In this document: positions 9,300-20,712 of the stretch, in pieces
Layout: each line of letters starts with the position of its first letter
Numbering within the stretch: position 1 is the first letter of the stretch
Assembly: GCA_002841315.1 (NCBI GenBank)
Contig: PHEW01000005.1
Coordinates: 1-64,000, forward strand
Direction of reading: 5' to 3'
Origin: Actinobacteria bacterium HGW-Actinobacteria-4
GTDB lineage: Bacteria; Actinomycetota; Actinomycetes; Actinomycetales; Demequinaceae
Length of the DNA stretch: 64,000 nt
Notes under the pieces: generated by a model
The model's database searches: none
Seen by the model: only the letters and a program-made list of their open reading frames with translations
Told to the model about the DNA's origin: nothing
Made by a program: the position numbers and the translations under genes

Positions 9300-10276
9300 C
9301 CGCGATGATCTCGAACCCGAGCGAACGCCGGCTGGTGTTCGCGGGCGGGCGCGCGCATCCCGAACTGGCCGAGGCAATCGCGGCGCAAATGGACATTGAA
9401 CTGTTGCCCACGACCGCCTACACGTTCGCGAACGGTGAGCTGTACGTGCGCTTTGGGGAGAGCGTGCGTGGCGCCGACTGCTTCGCGCTGCAGTCCCACG
9501 CCGCGCCCATCAACGAAGCCATCATGGAACAACTGTTGATGGTGGACACCCTGAAGCGAGCATCGGCCAAATCCATCACCGCGATCATGCCGTGTTACGG
9601 CTACGCGCGTCAGGACAAGAAACACAAAGGCCGCGAACCCATCTCCGCGCGGCTCATGGCTGACTTGTTCAAGACCGCCGGCGCCGATCGCATCATGGCT
9701 GTGGATCTTCACACCTCGCAGATCCAAGGGTTCTTTGACGGGCCGGTCGACCACCTGTGGGCGATGCCGCTGCTCGCGCAGTATGTGCGCACGCGCGTGG
9801 CACCAGACAACCTCACTATCGTGTCTCCGGACGCAGGGCGCGTCCGTCTTGCCGACCAGTGGTCCGACCACATGGGTGCACCGCTTGCCATCATCCACAA
9901 GCGACGCGACCCCTCCGTGCCTAACCAGGTGAAGGTCCACGAGTTGGTCGGTGAGGTCAAGGGGCGCACCTGTGTGCTGGTAGACGACATGATCGACACC
10001 GGCGGGACCATCGTGCAGGCTGCGGATGCGCTGTTTGAGAACGGTGCGAAGGATGTCATCGTGGCGTCCACCCACGGGCTCCTGTCCGGACCCGCCGTGG
10101 AGCGGTTGCGCGACTCGGGGATCTCGGAAGTGGTGGTGACGGACACCCTGCCGATCTCCGACGAGAAGCGATTCGACAAACTCACGGTGCTATCGATTGC
10201 GCCGCTCATCGCCCGTGCCGTGCGCGAGGTGTTCGACGACGGCTCAGTGACGAGCCTGTTCCAAGGCAACGCCTAA
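9296..10276 (+). CDS. prs: Ribose-phosphate pyrophosphokinase
   Basis: The enzyme forms PRPP from ribose-5-phosphate and ATP, for nucleotide, His, Trp and NAD synthesis. The PRPP-binding loop DDMIDTGGT occupies residues 230-238. Earlier are the family motifs YGYARQDKKH and SPDAGRVRLA. Length is 326 residues. It overlaps glmU by 4 bases (ATGA), giving the conserved glmU-prs operon. The following gene is convergent with only 10 bases between stops, and no terminator is evident. Confidence 0.97.
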   Translation: MTAMISNPSERRLVFAGGRAHPELAEAIAAQMDIELLPTTAYTFANGELYVRFGESVRGADCFALQSHAAPINEAIMEQLLMVDTLKRASAKSITAIMPCYGYARQDKKHKGREPISARLMADLFKTAGADRIMAVDLHTSQIQGFFDGPVDHLWAMPLLAQYVRTRVAPDNLTIVSPDAGRVRLADQWSDHMGAPLAIIHKRRDPSVPNQVKVHELVGEVKGRTCVLVDDMIDTGGTIVQAADALFENGAKDVIVASTHGLLSGPAVERLRDSGISEVVVTDTLPISDEKRFDKLTVLSIAPLIARAVREVFDDGSVTSLFQGNA

Positions 10277-10286
10277 CGCACGACGG

Positions 10287-11447
10287 CTAGCACCACGCTC
10301 GGGGCGAGAACTCGCGGTTCAGCTGGACAAACCAGCCGTTGCCATCCGGTGCCGGCGTGCCGAGTAGCGCACCGTGCGCGATGAAGTCCGCTACTGACGC
10401 GGCGCCCGGGAGCGAACTCGGGTCCTCCCCGAACGCGACGAGAGAGTCGACGTACATCGCGTGGCGTTCGATCGCCACGGGGTTGGTGGGCTGAGGCGCG
10501 TACAGCGGGCCAAGGTCGGTGGAGCCCACGAGCGTCCACTGGGCGCTGCTCTGGCCTAGCACCAATACCTGAGGCAGCGGCTCCCCACCACAATGGATGT
10601 CCAACAGGTCCACATATTCAGTGGCGGGGCCAACAGCGATACCAGAAGCGTCGATGATCGCGGAACCGTCGGCGAGCCCTAACGGGTCAAAGCGAACCGG
10701 CACCCAGAGTCCGTGGGGGAAACGCACCAGGTAAGCGACGTGTCGGAGGTTGGCGGTGTTGAGACCACCTTGCGTGCTGATGAGACCCTCCGGGTAGTCA
10801 ATGCCGCTCTCGGTTCGGTAGACGCCTACATTGGCGACACCGCCCACGAGGTCTTGCGTGGCACCGCTCGGGTAGAAGTGTCCCCACATGTCGCGAATGC
10901 TGAATACGTAACCCTCGGGGGTGGTGAACGTGGCAGGCGTGGCGAGGCTGTCGTAGTAAATCGATCCGTCCGTGACAATTGAGGCGCCGTACCAGTTGCT
11001 GAGGTCAGGCGGGACGTCCTTCATCGGTGAGGGCTCGGCAACGTGCACGGCCTTGCCGTCGGAATCGACTTCGAACATCTGGAAGCTCCCCAGTCCCTCC
11101 GAGATCACGACGATGTCTGCGTCGCCTCGCGCCCCCACCGTGAACCACTCATCCCACTCGTAGCTCAGCATCTCGACTCCTGCCGCCCAGGCAGGGGTAG
11201 CGATAGGGACCGGCGCGGGTAGCCAAGTCTCGCCGGTGACCACCCGCTCCGCGCGCAAGAGGGCTTCCGCGTCACTCATGTCTGGATTTCTCCCCTCGGG
11301 CACCGGTTCGAGGGCGGGGGACGGGGTGGGCTCATCGGAGACCGGCGCTGTCGTTGGCGACGGGCTCACCTCGGGCGTGGGTGTGCACCCGGCGAGAGAT
11401 AGCAGCGCGATGCTGGTGCCTGCTAGATACGCGATGAGGGTCTTCAT
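10287..11447 (-). CDS. Lipoprotein of unknown function, paralogue A, ending in Trp-Cys
   Basis: The function is not recognised. The chosen ATG has a strong AGGAGG seven bases upstream; an in-frame start 14 codons earlier lacks one. The 386-residue product begins with a lipoprotein signal whose lipobox ends at Cys21 (LSLAGC). A Pro/Ser/Thr-rich linker follows to about residue 52, then a conserved MSDAEALLRAE stretch and a probably beta-rich exported domain. Only two further cysteines are apparent, one in DIHCG and the very last residue, so a disulfide is plausible. It is paralogous to the next reverse-strand gene. Both interrupt the usual prs-rplY neighbourhood. Confidence 0.75.
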   Translation of the reverse strand: MKTLIAYLAGTSIALLSLAGCTPTPEVSPSPTTAPVSDEPTPSPALEPVPEGRNPDMSDAEALLRAERVVTGETWLPAPVPIATPAWAAGVEMLSYEWDEWFTVGARGDADIVVISEGLGSFQMFEVDSDGKAVHVAEPSPMKDVPPDLSNWYGASIVTDGSIYYDSLATPATFTTPEGYVFSIRDMWGHFYPSGATQDLVGGVANVGVYRTESGIDYPEGLISTQGGLNTANLRHVAYLVRFPHGLWVPVRFDPLGLADGSAIIDASGIAVGPATEYVDLLDIHCGGEPLPQVLVLGQSSAQWTLVGSTDLGPLYAPQPTNPVAIERHAMYVDSLVAFGEDPSSLPGAASVADFIAHGALLGTPAPDGNGWFVQLNREFSPRAWC

Positions 11448-11551
11448 GGTGGACCTCCTGCTTGTGCCGGGGCCAGCGACATGCTGCACTTCTTATCGTA
11501 GAACTCGCCGCGACTAAGGGTGCCGCAAGAGCGAGCGAGTCGTGTTCCGCG

Positions 11552-12739
11552 TTAGCACCACGCGCGGCCGGAGTACGTGCCGTTGAGGTACACCACCCAC
11601 GCGCCGATGTCCCGCGAGTAATAGCCCACGAGCGCGGGCGCGGCTGCGAAGGCGTCGAGGCTCACCTTGCTCCGCGGGTTCGCTTGGCGATAGACCTCAT
11701 GCATGGGCGCGATCAGCGGATTGGTGGATGACGGAACGTACACGGTGTCACCGCGTGGGTTCACACCCGCCGCCTTCCAGTCGGAGTTCACCAAGCCGTC
11801 CACCACGGTGTTGTGATCGGTGTCCCAGATTCCGCAAGCGATGTCATTGAGGTCTACCAGGTAGGCATCGCGGCCAAAGTCTGTGGTCACAGTCCAGTCC
11901 ACGTCTTCGAGAATGCCGAACGGCGAGTACGTCAAAGGAATGATCATTCCGTAGGGAGTCTCAAGCACGTAGAACACATCGCGAAAGTTGACGGCTGTGG
12001 GGGAGGCAACGTCGTACACCTGCGACCATACCCACGCTACTGGCCGCTGGTAGCGCGCCAACTGGTAGTCGCCCACGGAGCGCACCGGCGTTGCGGTGGC
12101 GCGTGTGGCATCTTCGGGCAGGGTGGGAAAACCCCACCCGGTGAATGGCGTGAGCAGTGGTTCACCGCTCACCAGCGTGATGGTGAGCGGCAACGAGAGG
12201 GTGTCGTAGTAGATGAAGCTGTTGGGAGTGACGCCAACCGCCCCCTCGCCAACGCTCTGCGTGACAAGCGCGGCCTCGCGCGGCGAGGGGAACAGCACCC
12301 AGGTCCAGTTGCCGTCTGCGTCAATCTCGAAGAACTCCTCGAGGCCCGGGTAGCCCACTCCCACGATGGTCGACGTACCACGGCGCCCCAACTCCCACCA
12401 CGTGCTGAGATCGTTGTCCCAAAGGGGGTCCTTTTCTGCCCACAGTGGTACCGGGATCTCGCGAGGCGTGGTGAGCCAGAACTCGCGCGTGCCAGGGTTG
12501 TCGAGACGTGCGAGCGCCTGAGCATCGGTCATCTCGGGGTCGCGCTTGCGGAACTCCTCGGGGATGCTCGCGGGGTCGAGCGTGGCTAGGGGCGACGCGG
12601 AAGGACCGGCGTTTGCCCCAGCGGTAGGCGAGGGGCTGATGGATGGCTCCCCGGCATCGGCGCCAAACGTGCAGGCGCTCATGGCCAGCACCAGCGTCAG
12701 GGCGAGGCTGCTCAACGCCCGGTGTCTTTGGGTGTGCAT
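11552..12739 (-). CDS. Lipoprotein of unknown function, paralogue B, ending in Trp-Cys
   Basis: This is the tandem paralogue of the lipoprotein just downstream of it on this strand. The ATG with AAGGAGG upstream gives 395 residues; the lipobox ends at Cys23. Shared features with paralogue A are the Pro/Ser-rich linker, an (M/S)TDAQALARL-like helix, a DLNDIACG segment (DLLDIHCG in A), and the C-terminus WVVYLNGTYSGRAWC (WFVQLNREFSPRAWC in A). Several Trp-rich stretches suggest a beta-sandwich or carbohydrate-binding surface, but that is a guess. The gap of 104 bases to paralogue A suggests each gene may have its own promoter. Confidence 0.75.
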   Translation of the reverse strand: MHTQRHRALSSLALTLVLAMSACTFGADAGEPSISPSPTAGANAGPSASPLATLDPASIPEEFRKRDPEMTDAQALARLDNPGTREFWLTTPREIPVPLWAEKDPLWDNDLSTWWELGRRGTSTIVGVGYPGLEEFFEIDADGNWTWVLFPSPREAALVTQSVGEGAVGVTPNSFIYYDTLSLPLTITLVSGEPLLTPFTGWGFPTLPEDATRATATPVRSVGDYQLARYQRPVAWVWSQVYDVASPTAVNFRDVFYVLETPYGMIIPLTYSPFGILEDVDWTVTTDFGRDAYLVDLNDIACGIWDTDHNTVVDGLVNSDWKAAGVNPRGDTVYVPSSTNPLIAPMHEVYRQANPRSKVSLDAFAAAPALVGYYSRDIGAWVVYLNGTYSGRAWC

Positions 12740-12866
12740 GATGCCTCCTTCCTTGCGCGGGTCGTTCCGCATGGTCCGTACCCCACTGTAGGAGTGATTG
12801 GCGGCACCGCGTACGGGGAGGGTGTCACAGCCTCGCGACGATTACCGCGCGCCCCTGCCCAGGGGG

Positions 12867-12872
12867 TAGACT
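12867..12872 (+). promoter_or_regulatory. Candidate -10 box of rplY
   Basis: TAGACT lies about 115 bases before the rplY ATG, which would give an untranslated leader of roughly 105-110 bases. The -35 region is not convincing. Confidence 0.3.
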
Positions 12873-12986
12873 TCACGGGTTCCTCGGCGAGGCTGGACCC
12901 GCGGGTCTGGCGTGATCGACGCGGCAGATGCGTACGTGCCCCTGCCTCACCGTGGCCACCATCTGACGCTAACGAGGAGAACCATC

Positions 12987-13634
12987 ATGGCTGACCAGAT
13001 TCGGCTTGCTGCCGAAGCCCGCACCGAGTTCGGTAAGGGTGCCGCACGCCGCGCCCGCATGGCTCACAAGATCCCCGCCGTGCTCTACGGCCACGGTGTG
13101 GACCCCATCCACGTGCTCCTTCCTGGGCACGACACCATGATGGCGCTCAAGCACCAGAACGCCCTGCTCAACATCGACCTGCCTGGCAACGACCAGATGG
13201 CCATCGCCAAGGATGTTCAGCGCGACCCCGTCCGTCGCATCATCGAGCACGTTGACCTGCTCATTGTGCGCAAGGGCGAGAAGATCACGGTTGACGTGGC
13301 CATCCACCTCGAGGGTGAGTCCGCCCCCGGCACCATTCACGTGCTCGAGAACTCGACCATTTCCGTTGCCGCTGAGGCCACGCACCTGCCTGAGTCGGTG
13401 ACGGTCAGCATCGAGGGCCTCGAAGACGGTGCACGCGTGCTCGCAGGCGAAGTCACACTCCCCGAGGGCTCCGTGTTGGTCACGGACCCCGAGCAACTCG
13501 TGGTCGCCGTCTCCGTACCGCGCGCGTCTGCTGAAGACGAAGCCCTTGACGCCGAAGCGGCTGCTGAGGCCGTTGAGGCTGCCGAGGCAGAAGGCGACGC
13601 AAGCTCCGACTCCGCTGAGGGCGGCGACGAGTAA
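12987..13634 (+). CDS. rplY: 50S ribosomal protein L25 / general stress protein Ctc
   Basis: L25/Ctc binds 5S rRNA in the large ribosomal subunit. This is the long CTC-type form, with an N-terminal L25 domain (AARRARMAHKIPAVLYGHG) and a C-terminal TL5-like beta domain, followed by an acidic Glu/Ala-rich tail from about residue 185. The ATG at 12987 has GGAGA upstream; extending the frame upstream gives no family homology. Length is 215 residues. pth follows after 24 bases, as in other actinobacteria. Confidence 0.95.
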   Translation: MADQIRLAAEARTEFGKGAARRARMAHKIPAVLYGHGVDPIHVLLPGHDTMMALKHQNALLNIDLPGNDQMAIAKDVQRDPVRRIIEHVDLLIVRKGEKITVDVAIHLEGESAPGTIHVLENSTISVAAEATHLPESVTVSIEGLEDGARVLAGEVTLPEGSVLVTDPEQLVVAVSVPRASAEDEALDAEAAAEAVEAAEAEGDASSDSAEGGDE

Positions 13635-13658
13635 GTCGCCTCGCCCTAGGCACTCATC

Positions 13659-14237
13659 GTGGTTGCGCTCGTCGTGGGGCTCGGGAATCCCGGGCCTGAC
13701 TACGCGGCGACGCGCCACAACATCGGCCACATGGTGGTCGCGGAACTCGCGCGCCGCGCGGGCACCACGTTGTCATCCAGTCGCAAGACCCATTCCCAGT
13801 CCGCCACGGTGCGGCTGGGTGGGTTGAGCGAGCCGGCCGTCATCGCGATGCCGATGTCCTACATGAATCTCAGTGGTGGCCCTGTGGCCGCGCTCGCGAA
13901 GTACCACTCGGTGGAGCTGGGGGACGTGGTGGTCATTCACGACGACCTTGACCTGCCATTCGGCACCGTGAAGCTCAAGCGTGGCGGCGGATCTGGGGGC
14001 CACAATGGCCTCAAGGACACCACCAAGGCGCTGGGCACGCCCGAGTACGTGCGGGTTCGTTGTGGGATTGGCAGGCCTCCCGGCCAGATGGATGCGGCGA
14101 CGTACGTGTTGCGCCCCTTCGGGACTGTGGAGCGCAAGGAACTGCCTTGTGTCATTGACACCGCGGCCGATGCCGTGGAGGCTTTGCTCGCCGACGGCCT
14201 CGAGGCGGCGCAACAGCGGTTCCACACCGCGACGTAG
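13659..14237 (+). CDS. pth: Peptidyl-tRNA hydrolase
   Basis: Pth recycles peptidyl-tRNAs released prematurely from ribosomes. The key residues are in place: Asn10, catalytic His20, Asn70 in MNLSGG, the Asp in HDDLDLPFG (about residue 95), and Asn116 in GGHNGLKD. The 192-residue length is standard. It starts at GTG, 24 bases after rplY. Confidence 0.96.
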   Translation: MVALVVGLGNPGPDYAATRHNIGHMVVAELARRAGTTLSSSRKTHSQSATVRLGGLSEPAVIAMPMSYMNLSGGPVAALAKYHSVELGDVVVIHDDLDLPFGTVKLKRGGGSGGHNGLKDTTKALGTPEYVRVRCGIGRPPGQMDAATYVLRPFGTVERKELPCVIDTAADAVEALLADGLEAAQQRFHTAT

Positions 14238-14404
14238 CGCGCCCGCGGCCGTGCACCTCGCACCATCCACTCCTCGCCGTGCGCACGGTCGCGGAGCGCC
14301 AACTAGCATGGGGGTACCGGCAATCGCCGGACCTGTCTGCCTGCCCCGGCGCATTCCGCACCGCGCCTCGCCCCACCCCTGCTTCACCTTTGCTTTGGAG
14401 AACT

Positions 14405-17400
14405 GTGACTCACATGCCCGCCTTGACCGAGGTCCTCACAGCGCTCCGCGCGGAACCCGGGCTTGCGGGACTCGTAGGCCCGGCCTCTGCCAAGCGCCAA
14501 GGCGACACTCACCTGGTAGCCCCCACGGCATCGGCCCCAGCGTTGATCGCGCTGACGTCCGAAGATGCGCCCGGCCCCACCATCGTCACGACCGCGACTG
14601 GCGCTGATGCCGAGACCTTCGCCGATGCCCTGGGCGCCTTCATGGACCCCGCTCACGTCGCAGTGTTCCCGGCGTGGGAGACCCTCCCGCACGAACGCCT
14701 GAGCCCGCGCGCGGACACCGTGGCCCGCCGGCTCGCCGCCTTGCGCCGCCTGGTCCACCCCGCTGACGTGGAGCGCGAGACCGGGCTGCCGCCGCTGCGC
14801 GTGGTGGTCGCGCCTATACGCGCGTTGCTGCAGCCCATGGTGGATGGGCTCGCGGACCTCGCCCCCGTGCACGTCACGCGTGGCCAGCAACTGGACCTCA
14901 CCGACTTCACCGAGGCACTCGCGGGTGCTGCGTACACGCGCGTTGACATGGTGGAGCGGCGCGGCGAGTTTGCGGTGCGCGGCGGGATCGTGGACGTGTT
15001 TGCGCCCACCGACCCCCACCCCATCCGGGTGGAGTTCTTTGGCGATGAGGTGGACTCCCTGCGCGCCTTCGCCGTGGCCGACCAGCGCTCACTCGCCGAC
15101 GTCCCGCGCCTGTGGGCCCCGCCGTGCCGCGAGCTGCTGCTGACCGATGACGTGCGCGCCCGCGCCCGCGCTCTCCAAGACCAGATCCCTGCGGCCGCGG
15201 ACATGCTGGGCCGGATTGCTTCCGGGATTGCCGTGGAGGGCATGGAGTCTCTGGTCCCCGCGCTTGTCGACAAGCTTGTTCCGCTGACCGACATGCTCCC
15301 CGCGAACACGCGGATCGTGGCCATCGAACCCGAGCGCCTGGCCCGTCGCGCCGAGGACCTCACGCGCACCGCCGCCGAGTTCCTCAGCGCCGCCTGGGTC
15401 TCCGCCACCGCCGGTGCTGACGCGCCGATCCAAGCCAGCGAAGGCTCGTTCTTGACCCTCGACGAACTCCACGAAGGTGCCGCAGAGCGCGGGCTGACCT
15501 GGTGGAGCATCGGCCCCTTCGGTGCGGCCGATGCTGTGGCAAGCGGCCTCGCCGACGTCGAGGACTACCGCGGTCGCCTAGGCCAGGTGCTCGGCGCAAT
15601 CGGTCAGCGACTCGCGCAGGGGCAGCGCATCCTGATCACCGCCGCTGGCACGGGAAGCGCACACCGCATTGTCGAGCAGTGCGCTGATGCCGACATTCCC
15701 GCGCGCGTGCAAGAGGCCTACGAGCCGGTGGACGGCGTGGTGTCGGTGGTGCCGCAGGTGACGGCGCGCGGCTTCCAGATCCCGGGGGCCGGACTGGTGC
15801 TGCTGAGCGAGAGCGACTTGACTGGCCGCGACTCGCGCGCGGCCGGGCCCAAGGTGAAGATTGCCTCCCGCCGCCGCAACGCGGTGGACCCGCTTCAGTT
15901 GCGGCCAGGAGATTTTGTGGTGCACGAGGCCCACGGCGTGGGGCGGTTCGTGGAGCTCGCCAAGCGGTCGGTGCGGGGAATTGAGCGCGAGTATCTGGTC
16001 ATCGAGTACGCGGCGTCGCGGCGCGGCGGCCCCGCAGACCGGCTATCGGTGCCGACGGACCAGCTGGACCAGATCACCAAGTACGTGGGCGGCGAGGCGC
16101 CGTCGGTCAACAAGATGGGTGGCAGCGACTGGGCCAAGACCAAGGGCCGTGCGCGCAAGGCCATCAAGGAGATCGCTGCCGAGTTGATCCGTCTCTACAG
16201 CGCGCGCATGGCCACCAAGGGCCGCGAGTTTGGCCCGGACACCCCGTGGCAGCGCGAACTGGAGGAAGCCTTCGCTTACGTCGAGACCCCTGATCAACTC
16301 AGCAGCATCGACGAGGTCAAGGCGGACATGGAGAAGGCGGTCCCCATGGACCGGCTGATCTGCGGCGACGTGGGGTTTGGCAAGACCGAGATCGCCGTGC
16401 GCGCGGCGTTCAAGGCCATTCAGGACGGCACCCAAGTGGCGATCCTGTGCCCCACCACGCTGTTGGTCAAGCAGCATTTCGACACCTTCTCCGAGCGCCT
16501 CGCGCAGTTCCCGGTGAAGATCGCCTCGCTGTCCCGCTTCCAGAGCGACAAGGAGGCCAAGGAGGTCATCGAGGGGCTCGCGGATGGCACCATCGACCTC
16601 GTGATCGGCACCCACCGGCTCATCACCGGAGCGGTCAGGTTCAAGGAACTCGGCCTGATCATCGTGGATGAGGAGCAGCGCTTTGGCGTGGAGCACAAAG
16701 AGACGCTCAAGGCACTCCGCACCAACGTGGACGTGCTCGCCATGAGCGCCACGCCCATCCCGCGCACGCTCGAGATGGCTGTCACTGGCATTCGCGAGAT
16801 GTCAACGCTCGCCACGCCGCCGGAGGACCGTCACCCCATCCTCACCTACGTGGGCCCGCACGAGGACGCGCAGATCATCGCCGCGATCCGGCGCGAACTG
16901 CTGCGCGATGGTCAGGTGTTCTTCATTCACAACTCGGTCGCGACCATCAACCGCGCGGCGTCCACGTTGCACGAACTGGTCCCGGAGGCGCGCATCGCCG
17001 TGGCGCACGGCCAGATGTCAGAGAAGGAACTCGAGCGCGTGATCGTGGACTACTACGACCGCCAGTACGACGTCCTGGTGTGCACCACCATCGTGGAGAC
17101 CGGCCTCGACATCAGCAATGCGAACACGCTGATCGTGGAGCGCTCCGACAAGTTTGGGCTCAGCCAGCTGCACCAACTGCGCGGCCGCGTGGGACGCGGC
17201 CGGGAACGCGCCTACGCGTACTTCCTGTACCCGCCGGACCGGACGCTCACCGAGCTGGCTCACGACCGCCTGCAGACCATCGCCGCCCATACGGACCTGG
17301 GCTCCGGTATGGCGGTCGCCATGAAGGACCTCGAGATCCGCGGGGCGGGCAACCTGCTGGGCGCTGAACAGTCCGGCCACATCGAGGGTGTGGGCTTTGA

Positions 17401-17929
17401 CTTGTACGTCCGCATGGTGGGCGAGGCCGTGGCCGGCTTCAAGGGCGAAGGCGTCGAGGAACGCAGCCCCGTCACCATCGACCTGCCCATCGACGCCCAC
17501 ATCCCCACGGACTACATTGAGCACGAGCGGCTGCGTCTCGAGGCGTATCGGAAGATTGCGGACGCGGGTGACGCGGACACTCTCGAGGCCATCGAAGAGG
17601 AGCTCGCGGACCGCTACGGCACGCTGCCGGAACCTGTGCGGCAGCTGTTCATGGTGGCACGCCTGCGCCTCGACGTGCGCGCCGCTGGTCTCACCGAGGT
17701 GGTCGCCCAAGGCAAGTTCGTACGGTTCAGCCCTGTCGAGCTTCCCGACAGCGCCGCGCTGCGGATCAACCGCCTCTACCCGGGCACGCTCATCAAGCCA
17801 GCCGTGCGCCAACTGCTGGTGCCAGCGCCCACCAGCCAGCGCATCGGCGGCACCCCCACGGAAGGGCCCGACGTGCTCGACTGGGTGCGCACCGTCATTC
17901 AAGCGACCCGATCAGTCCCATTAGGATGA
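14405..17929 (+). CDS. mfd: Transcription-repair coupling factor
   Basis: Mfd removes stalled RNA polymerase from DNA lesions and recruits UvrA. The 1174-residue protein has the UvrB-like N-terminal part, an RNA polymerase-interacting region around residues 500-560, a Walker A motif GDVGFGKT (654-661), the DEEQ box (755-758), and the TRG/RecG-like motif with QLHQLRGRVGRGRERAY. The GTG at 14405 has GGAG four bases upstream. An in-frame upstream extension to 14279 has no family similarity. TAGCAT near 14306 is a possible promoter -10. The stop overlaps AGGATGA before the next gene. Confidence 0.97.
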   Translation: MTHMPALTEVLTALRAEPGLAGLVGPASAKRQGDTHLVAPTASAPALIALTSEDAPGPTIVTTATGADAETFADALGAFMDPAHVAVFPAWETLPHERLSPRADTVARRLAALRRLVHPADVERETGLPPLRVVVAPIRALLQPMVDGLADLAPVHVTRGQQLDLTDFTEALAGAAYTRVDMVERRGEFAVRGGIVDVFAPTDPHPIRVEFFGDEVDSLRAFAVADQRSLADVPRLWAPPCRELLLTDDVRARARALQDQIPAAADMLGRIASGIAVEGMESLVPALVDKLVPLTDMLPANTRIVAIEPERLARRAEDLTRTAAEFLSAAWVSATAGADAPIQASEGSFLTLDELHEGAAERGLTWWSIGPFGAADAVASGLADVEDYRGRLGQVLGAIGQRLAQGQRILITAAGTGSAHRIVEQCADADIPARVQEAYEPVDGVVSVVPQVTARGFQIPGAGLVLLSESDLTGRDSRAAGPKVKIASRRRNAVDPLQLRPGDFVVHEAHGVGRFVELAKRSVRGIEREYLVIEYAASRRGGPADRLSVPTDQLDQITKYVGGEAPSVNKMGGSDWAKTKGRARKAIKEIAAELIRLYSARMATKGREFGPDTPWQRELEEAFAYVETPDQLSSIDEVKADMEKAVPMDRLICGDVGFGKTEIAVRAAFKAIQDGTQVAILCPTTLLVKQHFDTFSERLAQFPVKIASLSRFQSDKEAKEVIEGLADGTIDLVIGTHRLITGAVRFKELGLIIVDEEQRFGVEHKETLKALRTNVDVLAMSATPIPRTLEMAVTGIREMSTLATPPEDRHPILTYVGPHEDAQIIAAIRRELLRDGQVFFIHNSVATINRAASTLHELVPEARIAVAHGQMSEKELERVIVDYYDRQYDVLVCTTIVETGLDISNANTLIVERSDKFGLSQLHQLRGRVGRGRERAYAYFLYPPDRTLTELAHDRLQTIAAHTDLGSGMAVAMKDLEIRGAGNLLGAEQSGHIEGVGFDLYVRMVGEAVAGFKGEGVEERSPVTIDLPIDAHIPTDYIEHERLRLEAYRKIADAGDADTLEAIEEELADRYGTLPEPVRQLFMVARLRLDVRAAGLTEVVAQGKFVRFSPVELPDSAALRINRLYPGTLIKPAVRQLLVPAPTSQRIGGTPTEGPDVLDWVRTVIQATRSVPLG
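17922..17927 (+). promoter_or_regulatory. Candidate -10 box inside the mfd stop region
   Basis: TAGGAT overlaps the last codons of mfd and lies 7 bases before the ATG at 17935. The same bases include AGGA, which could serve as a ribosome-binding site, so the two readings compete. Confidence 0.25.
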
Positions 17930-17934
17930 TTGCC

Positions 17935-18550
17935 ATGACTCAGCCCCGCCTCCGCCGTGTGCTCGCCGTCGCCGTTGCCGCCGCCGCGCTGTCCTTAGCC
18001 GCGTGCGCTCCCCCCGGCCAGGAGGGCCAACCCGGCGTCGCCGCGGTCTACAACGGGACAACCTTCACCAACAGCGACCTCGACGCAGTCCACGAGGCGT
18101 GGCGCGTGGGCACCAACGGCAATGACGTGCCCCGCCGCCAGCAGATTCTGACCATTGAACTGATGCGCGAGCCCGCAATCGAGGCCGTACGCGAGCTGGG
18201 CTACACGTTCTCGGATCAAGAGATCTCCGCTCTTGCCGCGCAGTGGCTCGAGTACCTCAGGGTCGATGCTGAGCCCACAGGCGAGTTCGCGCTTGCTGTG
18301 GAGGGCGTCTACGCCATCGCCGCGCTGGTGGCGCTTGACCCCTCGATGCAAGTGATCTACGGCATCGCCGTCGACGTCGAGGAGTCCGCAGTTCTCAGCC
18401 CAAGGTCAGGATCATTCACTGCTAACGCCTTCATGAAGTCGGTCGAAGACGCGCGCACGGCGGCGATCGCGCAGGACCTGGGCAGCCGCTTCTACATCGA
18501 GTTTCAGCACGTCAACGGCTTCGAGCGTGTCGCGACGCCGTGGATCGACA

Positions 18551-18558
<8 letters not shown>
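17935..18558 (+). CDS. SurA N-terminal-like lipoprotein
   Basis: This is an exported lipoprotein of 207 residues; the lipobox LSLAAC ends at Cys24. The mature part resembles the N-terminal chaperone region of SurA/PrsA proteins (YNGTTFTNSDLDAVHEAW, then an alpha-helical segment), with no peptidyl-prolyl isomerase domain visible. A lipoprotein of this kind commonly sits between mfd and mazG in Micrococcales. It may assist folding of secreted proteins, but there is no direct evidence. An alternative ATG three codons upstream (17926) overlaps mfd. Its stop overlaps the mazG start. Confidence 0.75.
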
Positions 18559-20555
<1,997 letters not shown>

Positions 20556-20567
20556 TAGCAGTAACCC

Positions 20568-20583
20568 TCTGGCGCGGCGCGCC
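20568..20583 (+). repeat. 16-bp direct repeat, left copy
   Basis: TCTGGCGCGGCGCGCC occurs here and identically at 22388-22403. The two copies flank the membrane-protein and pirin genes that separate eno from ftsB. This copy also forms the left arm of the eno terminator. Confidence 0.7.
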
Positions 20584-20630
20584 GGGATGTAGGTGGGTGT
20601 TTGTGCCCCCAGCGTCCTGGCGCGCCGCGC
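20572..20630 (+). terminator. Hairpin terminator after eno
   Basis: Perfect 12-base arms GCGCGGCGCGCC (20572-20583) and GGCGCGCCGCGC (20619-20630) are extended inward by four more pairs, including one G-U. The arms enclose a loop of about 27 bases. TTGTTTGT follows the right arm. This is the only convincing intrinsic-type terminator on this strand in the region. Confidence 0.7.
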
Positions 20631-20712
20631 TTGTTTGTGCCGAGCGGGTGACGCCTCCTATCGCTACACTGGTGCCGATTAGTACGCGCTTGAACGAAAC
20701 CCGGAGGTCCCC

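Noticed and set aside
8999-10075. A 358-codon reverse-strand frame
   Set aside because: It is antisense to glmU and prs; no domain seen.
14279-14404. N-terminal extension of mfd
   Set aside because: There is no ribosome-binding site at the upstream start and the added residues do not resemble Mfd. The GTG at 14405 with GGAG is better.
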